DNA from: Streptomyces collinus
GTDB taxonomy: Bacteria; Actinomycetota; Actinomycetes; Streptomycetales; Streptomycetaceae
Assembly: GCF_031348265.1 (NCBI RefSeq)
Contig: NZ_CP133771.1
Span: 3,286,001-3,350,000 of the forward strand
Reading direction: 5' to 3'
DNA: 64,000 bases
This document shows positions 33,434-43,006 of the stretch, in pieces. The notes below the pieces were generated by a model, which ran no database searches, had not been told where the DNA came from, and saw nothing but the letters and a program-made list of their open reading frames with translations. Numbering within the stretch: position 1 is the stretch's first letter; each line of letters starts with the position of its first letter. A program made the translations under genes and the position numbers.

Positions 33434-34909
33434 GTGATCCGACGCAGGAGTCTGCTGGCAGCAGCAGGCGGTACGTTCCTCGGCAGCGCCCTGGCGACGG
33501 GCACCGCGCACGCGGACGCCACGATCGCCGTCAACCCGTCGACGACGTACGGCACCTGGGAGGGCTGGGGCACCTCCCTCGCCTGGTGGGCCAACGTCTT
33601 CGGCGCCCGGGACGACTTCGCCGACCTGTTCTTCACCACCAAGTCCGTCACGTACAACGGCCGTTCCCTCCCCGGCCTGGGCCTCAACATCGCCCGCTAC
33701 AACCTCGGCGCGTGCAGCTGGAACAGCGTCGGCGGCGAGACCATGGTGAAGTCGCCCAACATCCCCGCCTTCAAGCAGATCGAGGGCTTCTGGCAGGACT
33801 GGAACAACGAGGACCCCACCTCCTCGGCCTGGAAGTGGACGGCGGACGCCAACCAGCGCGCGATGCTGGTGAAGGCGACCCAGCGCGGCGCGATCACCGA
33901 ACTCTTCGCCAACTCCCCCATGTGGTGGATGTGCTCCAACCACAACCCCTCGGGCGCGTCGGGCGGCGGCAACAACCTCCAGACCTGGAACTACCGCCAG
34001 CACGCGAGCCACTTGGCGGCGACGGCCCTGTACGCGAAGAACAACTGGGGCGTGAACTTCGCGACGGTCGACCCCTTCAACGAGCCGGCCTCCACCTGGT
34101 GGACCGCGACGGGCACCCAGGAGGGCTGCCACATGGACCCGGCGGTCCAGGCGGCAGTCCTCCCCTACATGCGCAGCGAGTTGGACAAGCGCGGCCTCAC
34201 GGGCCTGCGCATCGCGGCCTCGGACGAGACGAACTACGACACGGCCCGCTCCACCTGGTCGTCCTTCAACTCCACCACCAAGGGCCTGGTTTCCCAGGTC
34301 AACGTGCACGGCTACCAGGGCTCGGGCGGCCGCCGCGACCTCCTCTACACGGACGTGGTCACCACCTCCCGCAAGAAGCTGTGGAACTCCGAGACGGGCG
34401 ACAGCGACGGCACGGGCCTGACGATGGCCTCGAACCTGTGCCTCGACTTCCGCTGGCTGCACCCCACGGCCTGGTGCTACTGGCAGGTCATGGACCCGTC
34501 GTCGGGCTGGGCGATGATCGCCTACGACGCGAACACCCTGCAGCCGACCACCGTCCAGACCAAGCACTACGTGATGGCCCAGTTCAGCCGCCACATCCGC
34601 CCCGGCATGACGATCCTGGACACGGGCGTGGGCTACGCGGTGGCGGCCTACGACGCGACGGCCCGCCGCCTGGTGATCGTCGCGGTGAACACCTCCACCT
34701 CAGCCCAGACCCTCACCTTCGACCTCTCCCGCTTCTCGACGGTCACGGGCGGCTCGGGCGGCCTGGTCCCCCGCTGGAACACGGTCACGACGGGCGGCGG
34801 CGACCTCTACACGGCCCGCTCGGACATCCGCCTGTCAGGCAAATCGGTAAGCGTCCCATTCGCCGCAAAGTCGGTCCAAACCCTCCAAATAGACGGCGTG
34901 ACGCTGTAA
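33434..34909 (+). CDS. Secreted GH30 glycosidase (endo-beta-1,6-galactanase-like)
   Basis: A 491-residue exported enzyme. GTG start with GGAGGA upstream; the Tat signal RRRSLLAAAGG ends at TAHA-DA. The barrel begins TWEGWGTSLAWWANVFG, a hallmark of GH30 subfamily 5. The acid/base is Glu217 (DPFNEPAS) and the nucleophile Glu320 (LWNSETGD). A C-terminal beta domain closes the protein (SVSVPFAAKSVQTLQIDGVTL). Characterised relatives cleave beta-1,6-galactan of plant arabinogalactan proteins. It stands alone between yidC2 and an SEC-C gene. Confidence 0.88.
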   Translation: MIRRRSLLAAAGGTFLGSALATGTAHADATIAVNPSTTYGTWEGWGTSLAWWANVFGARDDFADLFFTTKSVTYNGRSLPGLGLNIARYNLGACSWNSVGGETMVKSPNIPAFKQIEGFWQDWNNEDPTSSAWKWTADANQRAMLVKATQRGAITELFANSPMWWMCSNHNPSGASGGGNNLQTWNYRQHASHLAATALYAKNNWGVNFATVDPFNEPASTWWTATGTQEGCHMDPAVQAAVLPYMRSELDKRGLTGLRIAASDETNYDTARSTWSSFNSTTKGLVSQVNVHGYQGSGGRRDLLYTDVVTTSRKKLWNSETGDSDGTGLTMASNLCLDFRWLHPTAWCYWQVMDPSSGWAMIAYDANTLQPTTVQTKHYVMAQFSRHIRPGMTILDTGVGYAVAAYDATARRLVIVAVNTSTSAQTLTFDLSRFSTVTGGSGGLVPRWNTVTTGGGDLYTARSDIRLSGKSVSVPFAAKSVQTLQIDGVTL

Positions 34910-35032
34910 GTCCGCGGCGGCGGTTCGGGGCGACCGTGAAGCCTGGGGGGCGAGCATGGGAAGTCGGGAGGCCGGGTGGTCTGGCCTGCGCATCTCTCAC
35001 GCTCGTCACCTCCCGGCAGTACGGTGTCCCCC

Positions 35033-36049
35033 ATGCGCCCCGACACGCCTGCCGAAAACGTCGACCACACCGCCGAGGCGGCACGCCTGGAGCGGACCGC
35101 CGGCCTGTATCCCGAGGACGCCGAGGCCCTGCTGCTGCGGGCAGCGGCCCACCTGGAACTCGCCGGCGACCGCCCCACCGCGTCCACGCTCTACGACCGC
35201 CTGCTGTCCTCCCCCGACGGCCTGGAGAACCCCCACCTGGTACGGGCGCTCAAGGCCTCCAACCTCTGGGAGTACGGCCACGAGGCCGAGGCCCGCGCGA
35301 TCATCGAGGGCGTCCGGGTGGCGTCCCCCAGGGACCCGGCGCCCTGGGTGATCGTGGCGGAGTCCCTGGAGTCCCACGACGAGCTGGAAGCGGCCCACGA
35401 CACGTTCACGGAGGCCGTACAGCGCCTCCTGAGCAACGTCGAGGAGCCCCCCTACGCCACCCACCCCCTCCTCTTCGGCCGCCACCGCGTACGGCGCATG
35501 CTGGGCAGGTCCCACGACGAGTGGGACGCCCTGGCGGACACCGTCCACTCCCTCCCGATCACCCTGGACGAACTCCACGACCCCAAGCGTGTCTGGTCCC
35601 TGGGCTCGGAGAACCCCGCGGAACTGGAGGCGGAGATCCTCCGCCTCCGAGCAGAACTGGGCGCCTACCGGGAGGCCCTCTCCCGACCCTTCCCGGTAGC
35701 GGTCCTGCACTGGCCGGCGACGGAACTCTCGGAACTCCTGGAGGCGTACCCGACCCTCGCGTCGGAATACCCGACCCACGAGGAACACCTCGCGACCATA
35801 GAGACGGCCCTACGCGAACTGTCCGCCTCCGGCACCCCCAACCTGGGCATCGTCACCGGCACGGTCCCGTCCTACGAGGCCTTCGCCGCGTCGGAACTCT
35901 CCTCCCCGGACGACACGACGCTGCTGCCGCAGTACGCGACGACATTGGCGGCGCGGGGGCGGGCGGTGGCTTGGCCGCCGCAGCAGGGGGCGGCTTGCTG
36001 GTGTGGGTCGGGTACGGCGTATGGCCAGTGCCACGGTTCGGCGGCTTAG
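35033..36049 (+). CDS. Tetratricopeptide-like protein with C-terminal SEC-C zinc motif
   Basis: A 338-residue cytoplasmic protein. The N-terminal half looks like helical TPR repeats (EAARLERTAGLYPEDAEALL; LRAAAHLELAGDRPTA), the middle is Glu-rich helical, and the C-terminus carries WCGSGTAYGQCHG, an SEC-C type zinc-binding motif. There is no Shine-Dalgarno; TACGGT at 35020-35025 places a likely transcription start at the ATG, so leaderless. Function unknown. Confidence 0.78.
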   Translation: MRPDTPAENVDHTAEAARLERTAGLYPEDAEALLLRAAAHLELAGDRPTASTLYDRLLSSPDGLENPHLVRALKASNLWEYGHEAEARAIIEGVRVASPRDPAPWVIVAESLESHDELEAAHDTFTEAVQRLLSNVEEPPYATHPLLFGRHRVRRMLGRSHDEWDALADTVHSLPITLDELHDPKRVWSLGSENPAELEAEILRLRAELGAYREALSRPFPVAVLHWPATELSELLEAYPTLASEYPTHEEHLATIETALRELSASGTPNLGIVTGTVPSYEAFAASELSSPDDTTLLPQYATTLAARGRAVAWPPQQGAACWCGSGTAYGQCHGSAA

Positions 36050-36085
36050 CCGACAGGCCGGAGCCCCCACGGGCGGCTCGCCGCA

Positions 36086-36445
36086 TCACTCGCCGCTCTC
36101 CGTGGCCACCTGCCCCGGCAGGTGGCTCACCGCGAGAGCGGCGGCTGCCTCCGGCGTAGCGACCTCCCCGAGCAGGTCGGCGTAGCCCGAGGAGTAGACC
36201 TGGTACGGGGGCCCGCCGTACAAGATGAAGGGGAGGTCGTCGTAGCCCGGTTCACACCACGGCGGGGCGCCGCGCAGAAAGTGCAGTGCCCCGTGCGTCG
36301 GGAACGGGTAGAGGCTGCGCAGGCACGGCTCGGCATACGCGGCTTCGACGACGACGGTCAGAGAGGCATGCGCAGCTCCTCGCGTTCCAGGCTTGCGCTC
36401 CAAGAGCCAGGACCAGGCCGTAGCAACATCGGGGGCTTCAGACAT
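36086..36445 (-). CDS. DUF6193-like protein
   Basis: A 119-residue acidic-aromatic protein (MSEAPDVATAWSWLLERKPG, with FPTHGALHFLRGAPPWCEPG and GGPPYQVYSSGYADLLGEV). I recall similar proteins annotated DUF6193 in Streptomyces, but the match is from memory. The start is either 36445 or 36454. No known function; its tail is convergent to the SEC-C gene. Confidence 0.6.
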   Translation of the reverse strand: MSEAPDVATAWSWLLERKPGTRGAAHASLTVVVEAAYAEPCLRSLYPFPTHGALHFLRGAPPWCEPGYDDLPFILYGGPPYQVYSSGYADLLGEVATPEAAAALAVSHLPGQVATESGE

Positions 36446-36612
36446 GCGCCTCATCCTCAGCGCACCGGGACCCGCCCACAACAGGCTCAGCTGCTTGACC
36501 CCGGCCCAGGCCGCACGCCGCTAGGCCAACCCGGCGTGCGCGGACCCGCTGACGCGCCCGTCACGCCGGGCACATGCACACCGGACTGGCGCCCAGCATT
36601 CCTGTCCCTTGC

Positions 36613-37725
36613 TCAGGCTGCTGAAGTCAAATCCCACGACACGGCGGTGGGAGAACCCGCCCAACCCCCGCCCTCGGTGCGCCAGATCGACGCAATGCCG
36701 CGTTCCTCTAAGTACTCGGCGTAATGCCCTATGTCCTCCGTGAAGAGGGCCACAAGGTGCGGCTTCGGCTCGCTGCGCTTCTCGTGCCAGTAGTAGCTGT
36801 ACTCGTAGAGCTGCCCCACTGCCTCACGTACGGCCTGCGTCGTATTGCCTCTCTTCACGGCCTTGCCCTCCACGAGCCAGGAGCGCTGCCGATCCACTGC
36901 GGGACGGCGCAGGACCAGGTCCCTCGGGTGCATGCCTTGCGTGATCGGTTGATATCCGCGCGTGACGACATGAAGGCCGTAGTCCTTGATGAGTTCCTCA
37001 TGGCGCCGCTCCCTGCGCCGACGGCCACCTTTGATGTGGACGTAGTAGTCGCTGCTGTCGTTGGGACGAAAACGGTCGAGGGGGTCATCAGCGGGGAGAT
37101 GAATCTCCCTCTCGTAAACGATGGGCTCGTTCTCTGTTGGCTGCTGAAGCCAGACACGATGGCCTGCTGCAGCGTCGCGGAGCAGCAGAGACGCAACGAG
37201 GAGATCTCCTGCGAGGACTTCCTCTTCTGGCATGCTCGCAATCTCGTACCGGCGGGCTGCCACGCTCGCTGCCTCGTACGCACGGGGGCGTTCGAGCTTG
37301 GATCGGAAGGCCGGCGTGTGGGCCCAATGCAAGGCCAGCTCGGGTTCGATACCTGCCCTGAGGCGCCTTGCTCTCCGCTTCAGTTCCTTGAGCCGGTCGC
37401 CCAGTTTGGGGTACTCATCCGAGAGCTTCGTTACACCCTGCTGCAACGTGAGGGTCACCGAAGCCAAAGTCGCGTCGAAGATGTAGGCGAGGTACAGGCC
37501 CTCTTGGGCCTGCGTATTGATCGCCTTGCCGAACACGCCGATCCACGGAGTACTGCTCGCAGACCCCTTGCCTCCGTACCCCGAAGCGACGAAGCCGTGG
37601 GGTAACGGCAGATCGGACATCCCTTCAACCTCCCGAAGGAGGTCTTGGGCTGACACGCCGCTAGCCGTACCAGCCTTGGGATCGTAGGTCTCCGCTATGC
37701 GTATGAGCAGGTCACGTAAGTGCAC
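36613..37725 (-). CDS. MrcB-N-like domain protein with PD-(D/E)XK-type nuclease tail
   Basis: A 370-residue protein. The N-terminal ~125 residues (LPHGFVASGYGGKGSASSTP, WIGVFGKAINTQAQEGLYLA) match the MrcB-N/DUF3578 domain of modified-cytosine restriction proteins. The C-terminal part has an apparent nuclease core: Asp269, then WLVEGKAV with Glu286-x-Lys288, and AVREAVGQLYEYSYYW, a QxxxY-like helix. GTG start; TAGGTT seven bases before it suggests a leaderless message. GC is visibly lower than in neighbours. It is divergent from a PLD-helicase gene with 177 bp between them, so they form a defence-like pair. The specificity is unknown. Confidence 0.72.
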   Translation of the reverse strand: MHLRDLLIRIAETYDPKAGTASGVSAQDLLREVEGMSDLPLPHGFVASGYGGKGSASSTPWIGVFGKAINTQAQEGLYLAYIFDATLASVTLTLQQGVTKLSDEYPKLGDRLKELKRRARRLRAGIEPELALHWAHTPAFRSKLERPRAYEAASVAARRYEIASMPEEEVLAGDLLVASLLLRDAAAGHRVWLQQPTENEPIVYEREIHLPADDPLDRFRPNDSSDYYVHIKGGRRRRERRHEELIKDYGLHVVTRGYQPITQGMHPRDLVLRRPAVDRQRSWLVEGKAVKRGNTTQAVREAVGQLYEYSYYWHEKRSEPKPHLVALFTEDIGHYAEYLEERGIASIWRTEGGGWAGSPTAVSWDLTSAA

Positions 37726-37902
37726 ACTCAGAACCTAACTCCACGCGATCAGTTATGTCGCCGAGGAGATCTACATCGCTCAGACTGAAGACCGACCGTG
37801 CCCAGCTCGTGACACCGACTGACTACTCCCGAGGCCCTGTCAGTGCCTCTTGATAGAACTGCCTCATCGTCGAGCGCCGCGATCAATCGGGGGAGCATGC
37901 CT

Positions 37903-40900
37903 GTGTCTGAGAGCCGCACCGATGTCTCCATCCCGGCCGATGGACTGTACGAGCAGCTGATCACGCTCCGCTTTGAACAGCAGCTCAAAGAGCTGGTCAG
38001 CCTCGGATGGCATCCCATCAGCGAGGTCGTGGGGACTGAGTCCGTGCCACACGTCCTAGCTCGGCACATCGGGGGAACGGTTCGGCAGGTGTTGCAGAAC
38101 CTTCCAGCAGAGGAACGGGTCTACGCGGCGAACCACATCTTGGAGTCCCTCAGCACACTGCACGGCGCCAAGGAGTGGGTGGACCTGGTCGCCGAGGGAC
38201 CACGCCAACTCCTAGCGGTCACCAAGCAAGAGGCACCGGGCGTCTTTGCCGTACGCCCGGGTATCCCACTCTCCGACGCCGCTCTGATCACCAACTCGCC
38301 GGAAGACCCGAGCCTCGGCTTCGAACTGCGCACGGAACTCGCCACCGCCGACCGTGTGGACCTGCTGTGCGCCTTCGTGAAGTGGCATGGCCTGCGGATC
38401 ATAGAGCAGTCACTGAAGGCAGCCCATGCGCGAGGGGTACCGATCCGGGTCATCACGACGACCTACATCGGTGCTACCGAGCGGCGCGCGCTGGACCGGC
38501 TAGTGGAAGAGTTCAACGCGCAGGTCAAGGTCAACTACGAGACCCGCTCGACGCGGTTGCACGCCAAGGCGTGGCTGTTCCGTCGCAAGAGCGGATACGA
38601 CACGGCATACGTGGGGAGCTCCAACCTGTCCAAGGCGGCGCTTCTCGACGGCTTGGAGTGGAACGTCCGGCTCTCCTCTGTCGCCACGCCCGACGTGATG
38701 CGCAAATTCGAAGCTACCTTCGACGCCTACTGGAGCGACCCGTCCTTCGAGACCTACGACCCTCAGGCTGACGGCGAACGTCTTCAGGAAGCCCTGGCGA
38801 TTGCGGGCGGAACTTCGTCAACATCCCCAACTCAGCGCGGGATCACTCTGTCCGGTCTGGAGGTACGGCCGTATCCCCACCAGCGCGACATGCTTGAGCG
38901 GCTCGAAGTGGAGCGGGAAGTACACGACAGGCACCGCAATCTGCTCGTGGCGGCAACGGGCACGGGCAAGACCGTGATGGCAGCGCTCGACTACAAGCAA
39001 CTGCGCAAGAAGCACGGCCGTGACCTGCGGATACTCTTCGTTGCCCACCGCAAGGAGATCCTCGATCAGTCGATGAGGACCTACCAAGACGTCCTGGTGG
39101 ACGCGAATTTCGGCGAATCCCTCCACAGCGGCGAAATCCCCGAGCGTTGGTCGCACGTCTTCGCCAGCGTGCAGTCGCTGAGCGCGAAGGGCCTGGATCG
39201 CCTCGCTCCGGATCACTTTGATGTGATCGTTATCGACGAGTTCCATCACGGGACCTCGCCTACGTACCGCAAGATCCTCGATCACTTCCAGCCGTTGGAG
39301 CTCCTAGGACTTACCGCCACGCCTGAGCGCATGGACGGGAAGAACATTCAGGACGAGTTCTTCGACGGGCGGATCGCAGCCGAAATGCGCCTATGGGAAG
39401 CGCTCGAAAACGATCTACTCAGCCCCTTCCACTACTTCGGCATCAGCGACGCCACGGACCTCAGCACGGTGGAGTGGAAGCGCGGGACATATGACCCAGC
39501 CGCACTGAGCAATGTGTTGTCCAGCAATGCCAGGCGCGCCCGCCTTGTGGTGAAGGCCGTGCGGGAGAAGCTATCCGATCCCAGCACCATGCGAGCGTTG
39601 GGCTTCTGCGTGTCAGTAGCCCATGCCCACTTCATGGCTGAGGTCTTCCGGACAGCCGGCCTTGAGGCCATAGCTCTGTCTGGGGAAACGCCGGCCGAGC
39701 AGCGCAAGCAGGCACTGAAGGACCTGGCATCGGGCAGGCGGCAGGTGATCTTCTCAGTCGACCTCTTCAACGAAGGCCTCGACATCCCAGACGTGGACAC
39801 GCTGCTGCTCCTGCGTCCCACGTCCAGCGCCACGGTGTTCTTGCAGCAGCTAGGCCGGGGGCTTCGGCGGTCCGAAGGCAAGGCGGTGCTCACCGTACTG
39901 GACTTCATCGGACAGCATCGCAAGGAATTCCGTTTCGAGACCCAGTTCCGAGCGCTCACCAACCTGACCCGCAAGCGGCTGCTGGACCACATCGAGCATG
40001 ACTTCCCCCAGCTCCCCTCCGGCTGCCAGATCATCCTTGAAGAGAAGGCGAAGAAGGCGATCATCGCCAACATCAAGGATCAGATCGGTGTCAACGTCAC
40101 GGCGCTCGCGCGCGAAGTCGCGGACTATGCCGAACCGAGGCTCAGCCGCTATCTGGAGGAGAGCGGCCGTGAAATCAAGGAGCTCTACCGGGGCAATGGC
40201 AACTCCTGGACGGGCCTACTGCGCCGCGCAGGGCTCCTAAAGGGCGAGGCACCTGAAGGTGAAGCGACGCTCCTCAAACGTATTCCTGCGTTCTTGCACG
40301 TGGACGATCCACTGCGGGTAGCCGCATACACCAGAATGTTGGAAGATGACGCGCCTTCCTATGGTGAGCTAGATGAGCAGGGACAGGCGTATGCCCGCAT
40401 GCTCTTCTTCCAGCTCTGGCCCCTCGGCGGTGTGATTCGCAAGGGCTTCGCCAGCTACGACTCCGGCTTCGCGGCACTACGCAAGCAGCAGGCCGTACGG
40501 GATGAACTCCGTCAGATGTTGGCGTACAACCTCGCCCACACGGAACACGTCCCCATTCCGCTCCTCGGGATCGGAGCTGCCTCGGGCATCCCGCTGACCG
40601 TCCACGCCTCGTACAGCCGCGAGGAGATCCTGCCTGCACTGGGTCAGTCCACGATCGGCGGCTTCATGTCCAGCGATTTCCGCGAGGGTGTGAAGTGGTG
40701 CGAGTCCATCAGGACCGACGCCCTCCTCATCACCCTGGAGAAGGATGAGAAGGACTTCTCCCCACAGACCCGCTACCACGACTACGCCCTCAGCGAGACC
40801 CGTTTCCACTGGGAGTCTCAGAACCAGACCTCGGAAACGTCTCCCACAGGTTTGCGGTACCAGCGCCACGCCACTGACGGCAGTCACGTGCTGCTCTTCG

Positions 40901-41067
40901 TGCGGCGCTACAAGACCACGGACATCGGCGGCGCCCAGCCGTGGATGCTGCTCGGCCCTGCCGAGTATGTGGAGCACACGGGCAGCAAGCCCATGGCCAT
41001 CACATGGCAGTTGAAGCACCCGATTCCGGCCGACGTCTGGACGTACTCAGCGATCGCCGCCGGGTAG
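37903..41067 (+). CDS. PLD nuclease-SF2 helicase-DUF3427 defence-type protein
   Basis: A 1054-residue multidomain protein. Start GTG 37903 is chosen because GGGGGAG lies 7 nt upstream; ATG 37897 would be too close. Order: an N-terminal helical region; a PLD-type nuclease domain with H220-A-K222 (RLHAKAWLF) and GSSNLS; an SF2 helicase with Walker A ATGTGKT (Lys356), DEFH (445-448), the SAT-like LTATPERMDG and motif VI QQLGRGLRR (648-656); then a long DUF3427 region to the end. Such proteins cut or translocate DNA in restriction and phage-defence islands. It has only one HKD motif, so the nuclease part may dimerise. About 58% GC in a sampled 60 bp (39301-39360), below the window norm. Confidence 0.85.
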   Translation: MSESRTDVSIPADGLYEQLITLRFEQQLKELVSLGWHPISEVVGTESVPHVLARHIGGTVRQVLQNLPAEERVYAANHILESLSTLHGAKEWVDLVAEGPRQLLAVTKQEAPGVFAVRPGIPLSDAALITNSPEDPSLGFELRTELATADRVDLLCAFVKWHGLRIIEQSLKAAHARGVPIRVITTTYIGATERRALDRLVEEFNAQVKVNYETRSTRLHAKAWLFRRKSGYDTAYVGSSNLSKAALLDGLEWNVRLSSVATPDVMRKFEATFDAYWSDPSFETYDPQADGERLQEALAIAGGTSSTSPTQRGITLSGLEVRPYPHQRDMLERLEVEREVHDRHRNLLVAATGTGKTVMAALDYKQLRKKHGRDLRILFVAHRKEILDQSMRTYQDVLVDANFGESLHSGEIPERWSHVFASVQSLSAKGLDRLAPDHFDVIVIDEFHHGTSPTYRKILDHFQPLELLGLTATPERMDGKNIQDEFFDGRIAAEMRLWEALENDLLSPFHYFGISDATDLSTVEWKRGTYDPAALSNVLSSNARRARLVVKAVREKLSDPSTMRALGFCVSVAHAHFMAEVFRTAGLEAIALSGETPAEQRKQALKDLASGRRQVIFSVDLFNEGLDIPDVDTLLLLRPTSSATVFLQQLGRGLRRSEGKAVLTVLDFIGQHRKEFRFETQFRALTNLTRKRLLDHIEHDFPQLPSGCQIILEEKAKKAIIANIKDQIGVNVTALAREVADYAEPRLSRYLEESGREIKELYRGNGNSWTGLLRRAGLLKGEAPEGEATLLKRIPAFLHVDDPLRVAAYTRMLEDDAPSYGELDEQGQAYARMLFFQLWPLGGVIRKGFASYDSGFAALRKQQAVRDELRQMLAYNLAHTEHVPIPLLGIGAASGIPLTVHASYSREEILPALGQSTIGGFMSSDFREGVKWCESIRTDALLITLEKDEKDFSPQTRYHDYALSETRFHWESQNQTSETSPTGLRYQRHATDGSHVLLFVRRYKTTDIGGAQPWMLLGPAEYVEHTGSKPMAITWQLKHPIPADVWTYSAIAAG

Positions 41068-41071
41068 TGCC

Positions 41072-41719
41072 TCACAACCCTTGACGCGGGACGGCGTACT
41101 CGGCCTCGAAGCGCATCTGCGCCCGGTCGAGCATGTCGTCCGCGTCTCGGCCGTGCGCTCGGAACCAGTGAAGAAGGTCGGTGATCGCCGCGATCACGGT
41201 CTCTTCCGCCACGGTCGAGGCCAATCTGCCCGCTCCCGCCCTGCGCCCTGGCTGCACAGCGGCGGCGTAGTGACGTAGAAGGGCCTCGGCCCGCATCACA
41301 CTGGAAGCCTCCCCATGGCCGTCAGCCGTGGGGAGCTGTGTCGTCAGCTCGCACCACGTGACCTTGCGATCCGGGTGTAGCAAAACACCCCAGCAATCGG
41401 CGACGGCATCCACGAGGGCCATCCCTCGCCCCTCCTCGGACTCCGTGCCGGCGTCGCGCAGGGTGGGCAGGGCGCGTGTGTCCGGGTCGTGCACCTCGAT
41501 GCGCAGGTGCGTGCCCTTCATGGAGACAGACAGCGTGGCGGGCGTGCCGGGTCCCACGTGAGTGATGACGTTGGACACCAGCTCGCTGACGCACAGTTGG
41601 GCTCCATCGACCAGGTGCTGCAATCCCCAGATCCCGAGGTGCAGCCGCATGATCCGACGCAAGGCCGCCACTTCCGCAGGTTCGGCCGTAAAGGCGATGT
41701 CCCATGGTTTGCGCGGCAT
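41072..41719 (-). CDS. Anti-sigma-factor-like ATP-binding protein (HATPase, RsbW type)
   Basis: A 215-residue protein with a GHKL ATPase domain: SELVSNVITHVGPGTPATL (N-box), then EVHDPDTRALPT and EEGRGMALVDAVADCWGV (G boxes). A helical C-terminal extension follows. GGGAG precedes the ATG at 41719. It belongs to the Streptomyces cassette of RsbW-like ATPase, divergent XRE-DUF5753 regulator and DUF397 protein (the abaA/whiJ-type clusters). It likely controls a partner protein rather than a sensor kinase. The stop is only 4 bp from the convergent helicase gene. Confidence 0.85.
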   Translation of the reverse strand: MPRKPWDIAFTAEPAEVAALRRIMRLHLGIWGLQHLVDGAQLCVSELVSNVITHVGPGTPATLSVSMKGTHLRIEVHDPDTRALPTLRDAGTESEEGRGMALVDAVADCWGVLLHPDRKVTWCELTTQLPTADGHGEASSVMRAEALLRHYAAAVQPGRRAGAGRLASTVAEETVIAAITDLLHWFRAHGRDADDMLDRAQMRFEAEYAVPRQGL

Positions 41720-41933
41720 GCAGGCTCCCTGACTCACGCGACCCCTTTCGTTGCAGTTGGCACCACATCGGCAGCACAACGTCACGGATGCTCACGGTGA
41801 GTTGCGCTGGTAACAGAGTGCTGGGATCGCATCCCGTTCTGCAATGTGCACGAAGGGATTCCCACTTCTGAGTGATTGGCAAGCCCACCCCTTGGCGCGA
41901 GACTGAACGCTCGCTATTGGAAAGAGGGTTGAG

Positions 41934-42779
41934 ATGGCCGGATCACCCACGGCACGCCGACGGCGCCTCTCGATCGAGTTGAAGAAGCTCCGCGAGAAGA
42001 GCGCCCTCACCTGTGCCCAGGTCGGCGAGGCCCTGGATTGGAGCGGCTCCAAGGTCAACCGGATGGAGACGGGCAGCGGACGCGTCCAGCCCTCGGACAT
42101 CGACGCCCTGTGCCGCTTCTACGACACGAGCAATGAACTGCGAGAGTTCCTCAAGACACTGGCGCGGCAAGCGAAAGTGCGCGGCTGGTGGCAGGTCCAC
42201 GGCGCGGGCGTGCCCGAGTGGTTCAACATCTACATCGGCCTGGAGCAAGATGCTTCGACCTTCCGCCAGTACCAGTGCGAGGTGGTGCCCGGCCTCATGC
42301 AGACTGAGGTGTATGCGTCCGAGCTTCACAAGGCTGGGGCGCATATGTCCGTAGAGGACATCGCAAAGGCGGTGCGTGTACGAATGGAGCGCCAAGCCAT
42401 GCTGCGGCAGGCGGAGGCTCCGGACGCCTGGTTCATCGTGAACGAGGGCGCTCTGCGCCACGTCATCGGTGATCGCGCTTTGATGCGCGAGCAGTTGGAA
42501 CGAGTCTTGGAGACGGCTGATCTGCCGACTGTGACGCTGCAGGTGCTCCCCTTCGACTCAGGGACCCGTCCGACGACCGGTTCGTTCACCATGCTGGGCT
42601 TTCCGGCCCCGGAGGATCCGGACATCGTTTACCGGGACGGCATTACGGATGCCGTGTACCTGGAGGGCGAGCATCATGTACGTGAGTACACGAGGGCGTT
42701 CGACGGCCTGCGAGCGGCAGCCCTAAGCCCTCAACGCTCGGCCCTGTTGATCGAGTCGATCTTGAAGGATTACACGTAG
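41934..42779 (+). CDS. XRE-family DUF5753 transcriptional regulator (WhiJ-like)
   Basis: A 281-residue regulator with an N-terminal helix-turn-helix (LREKSALTCAQVGEALDW, SGSKVNRMETG) and the DUF5753 domain (FRQYQCEVVPGLMQTEVYA, later VTLQVLPFDSG). AGAGGG lies 5 nt before the ATG. It is the core of the WhiJ/DUF397 cassette, in which the small DUF397 protein is thought to modulate its DNA binding. The GTG of the DUF397 gene overlaps its stop. Confidence 0.9.
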   Translation: MAGSPTARRRRLSIELKKLREKSALTCAQVGEALDWSGSKVNRMETGSGRVQPSDIDALCRFYDTSNELREFLKTLARQAKVRGWWQVHGAGVPEWFNIYIGLEQDASTFRQYQCEVVPGLMQTEVYASELHKAGAHMSVEDIAKAVRVRMERQAMLRQAEAPDAWFIVNEGALRHVIGDRALMREQLERVLETADLPTVTLQVLPFDSGTRPTTGSFTMLGFPAPEDPDIVYRDGITDAVYLEGEHHVREYTRAFDGLRAAALSPQRSALLIESILKDYT

Positions 42780-42994
42780 TGATAATGCCCGAGTCCGGCG
42801 CCAGCAGCCCTCTGGTGTGGTTCACGTCGTCCTACAGCAACGGTGCCGGAGGCGAGTGCGTCGAGTGTGCACTCACCGGTGACGGCGCTCTCATTCGCGA
42901 CTCGAAGACGACGGACACGCACATGATCGCTGTGAGCGGCGACGCGTGGCGTTCCTTCGTCGTGGGCCTGAGGCGTGCAAGCACACGCCCCTAA
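42779..42994 (+). CDS. DUF397 domain protein
   Basis: A 71-residue protein (SPLVWFTSSYSNGAGGECVE, then VECALTGDGALIRDSK) of the BldB-adjacent DUF397 family. GTG start overlapping the regulator stop (TAGTG), with GAAGGA 9 nt upstream. It partners the XRE-DUF5753 protein in development- and antibiotic-linked cassettes. Confidence 0.9.
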   Translation: MIMPESGASSPLVWFTSSYSNGAGGECVECALTGDGALIRDSKTTDTHMIAVSGDAWRSFVVGLRRASTRP

Positions 42995-43006
42995 CCAGGA
43001 CAAGAC

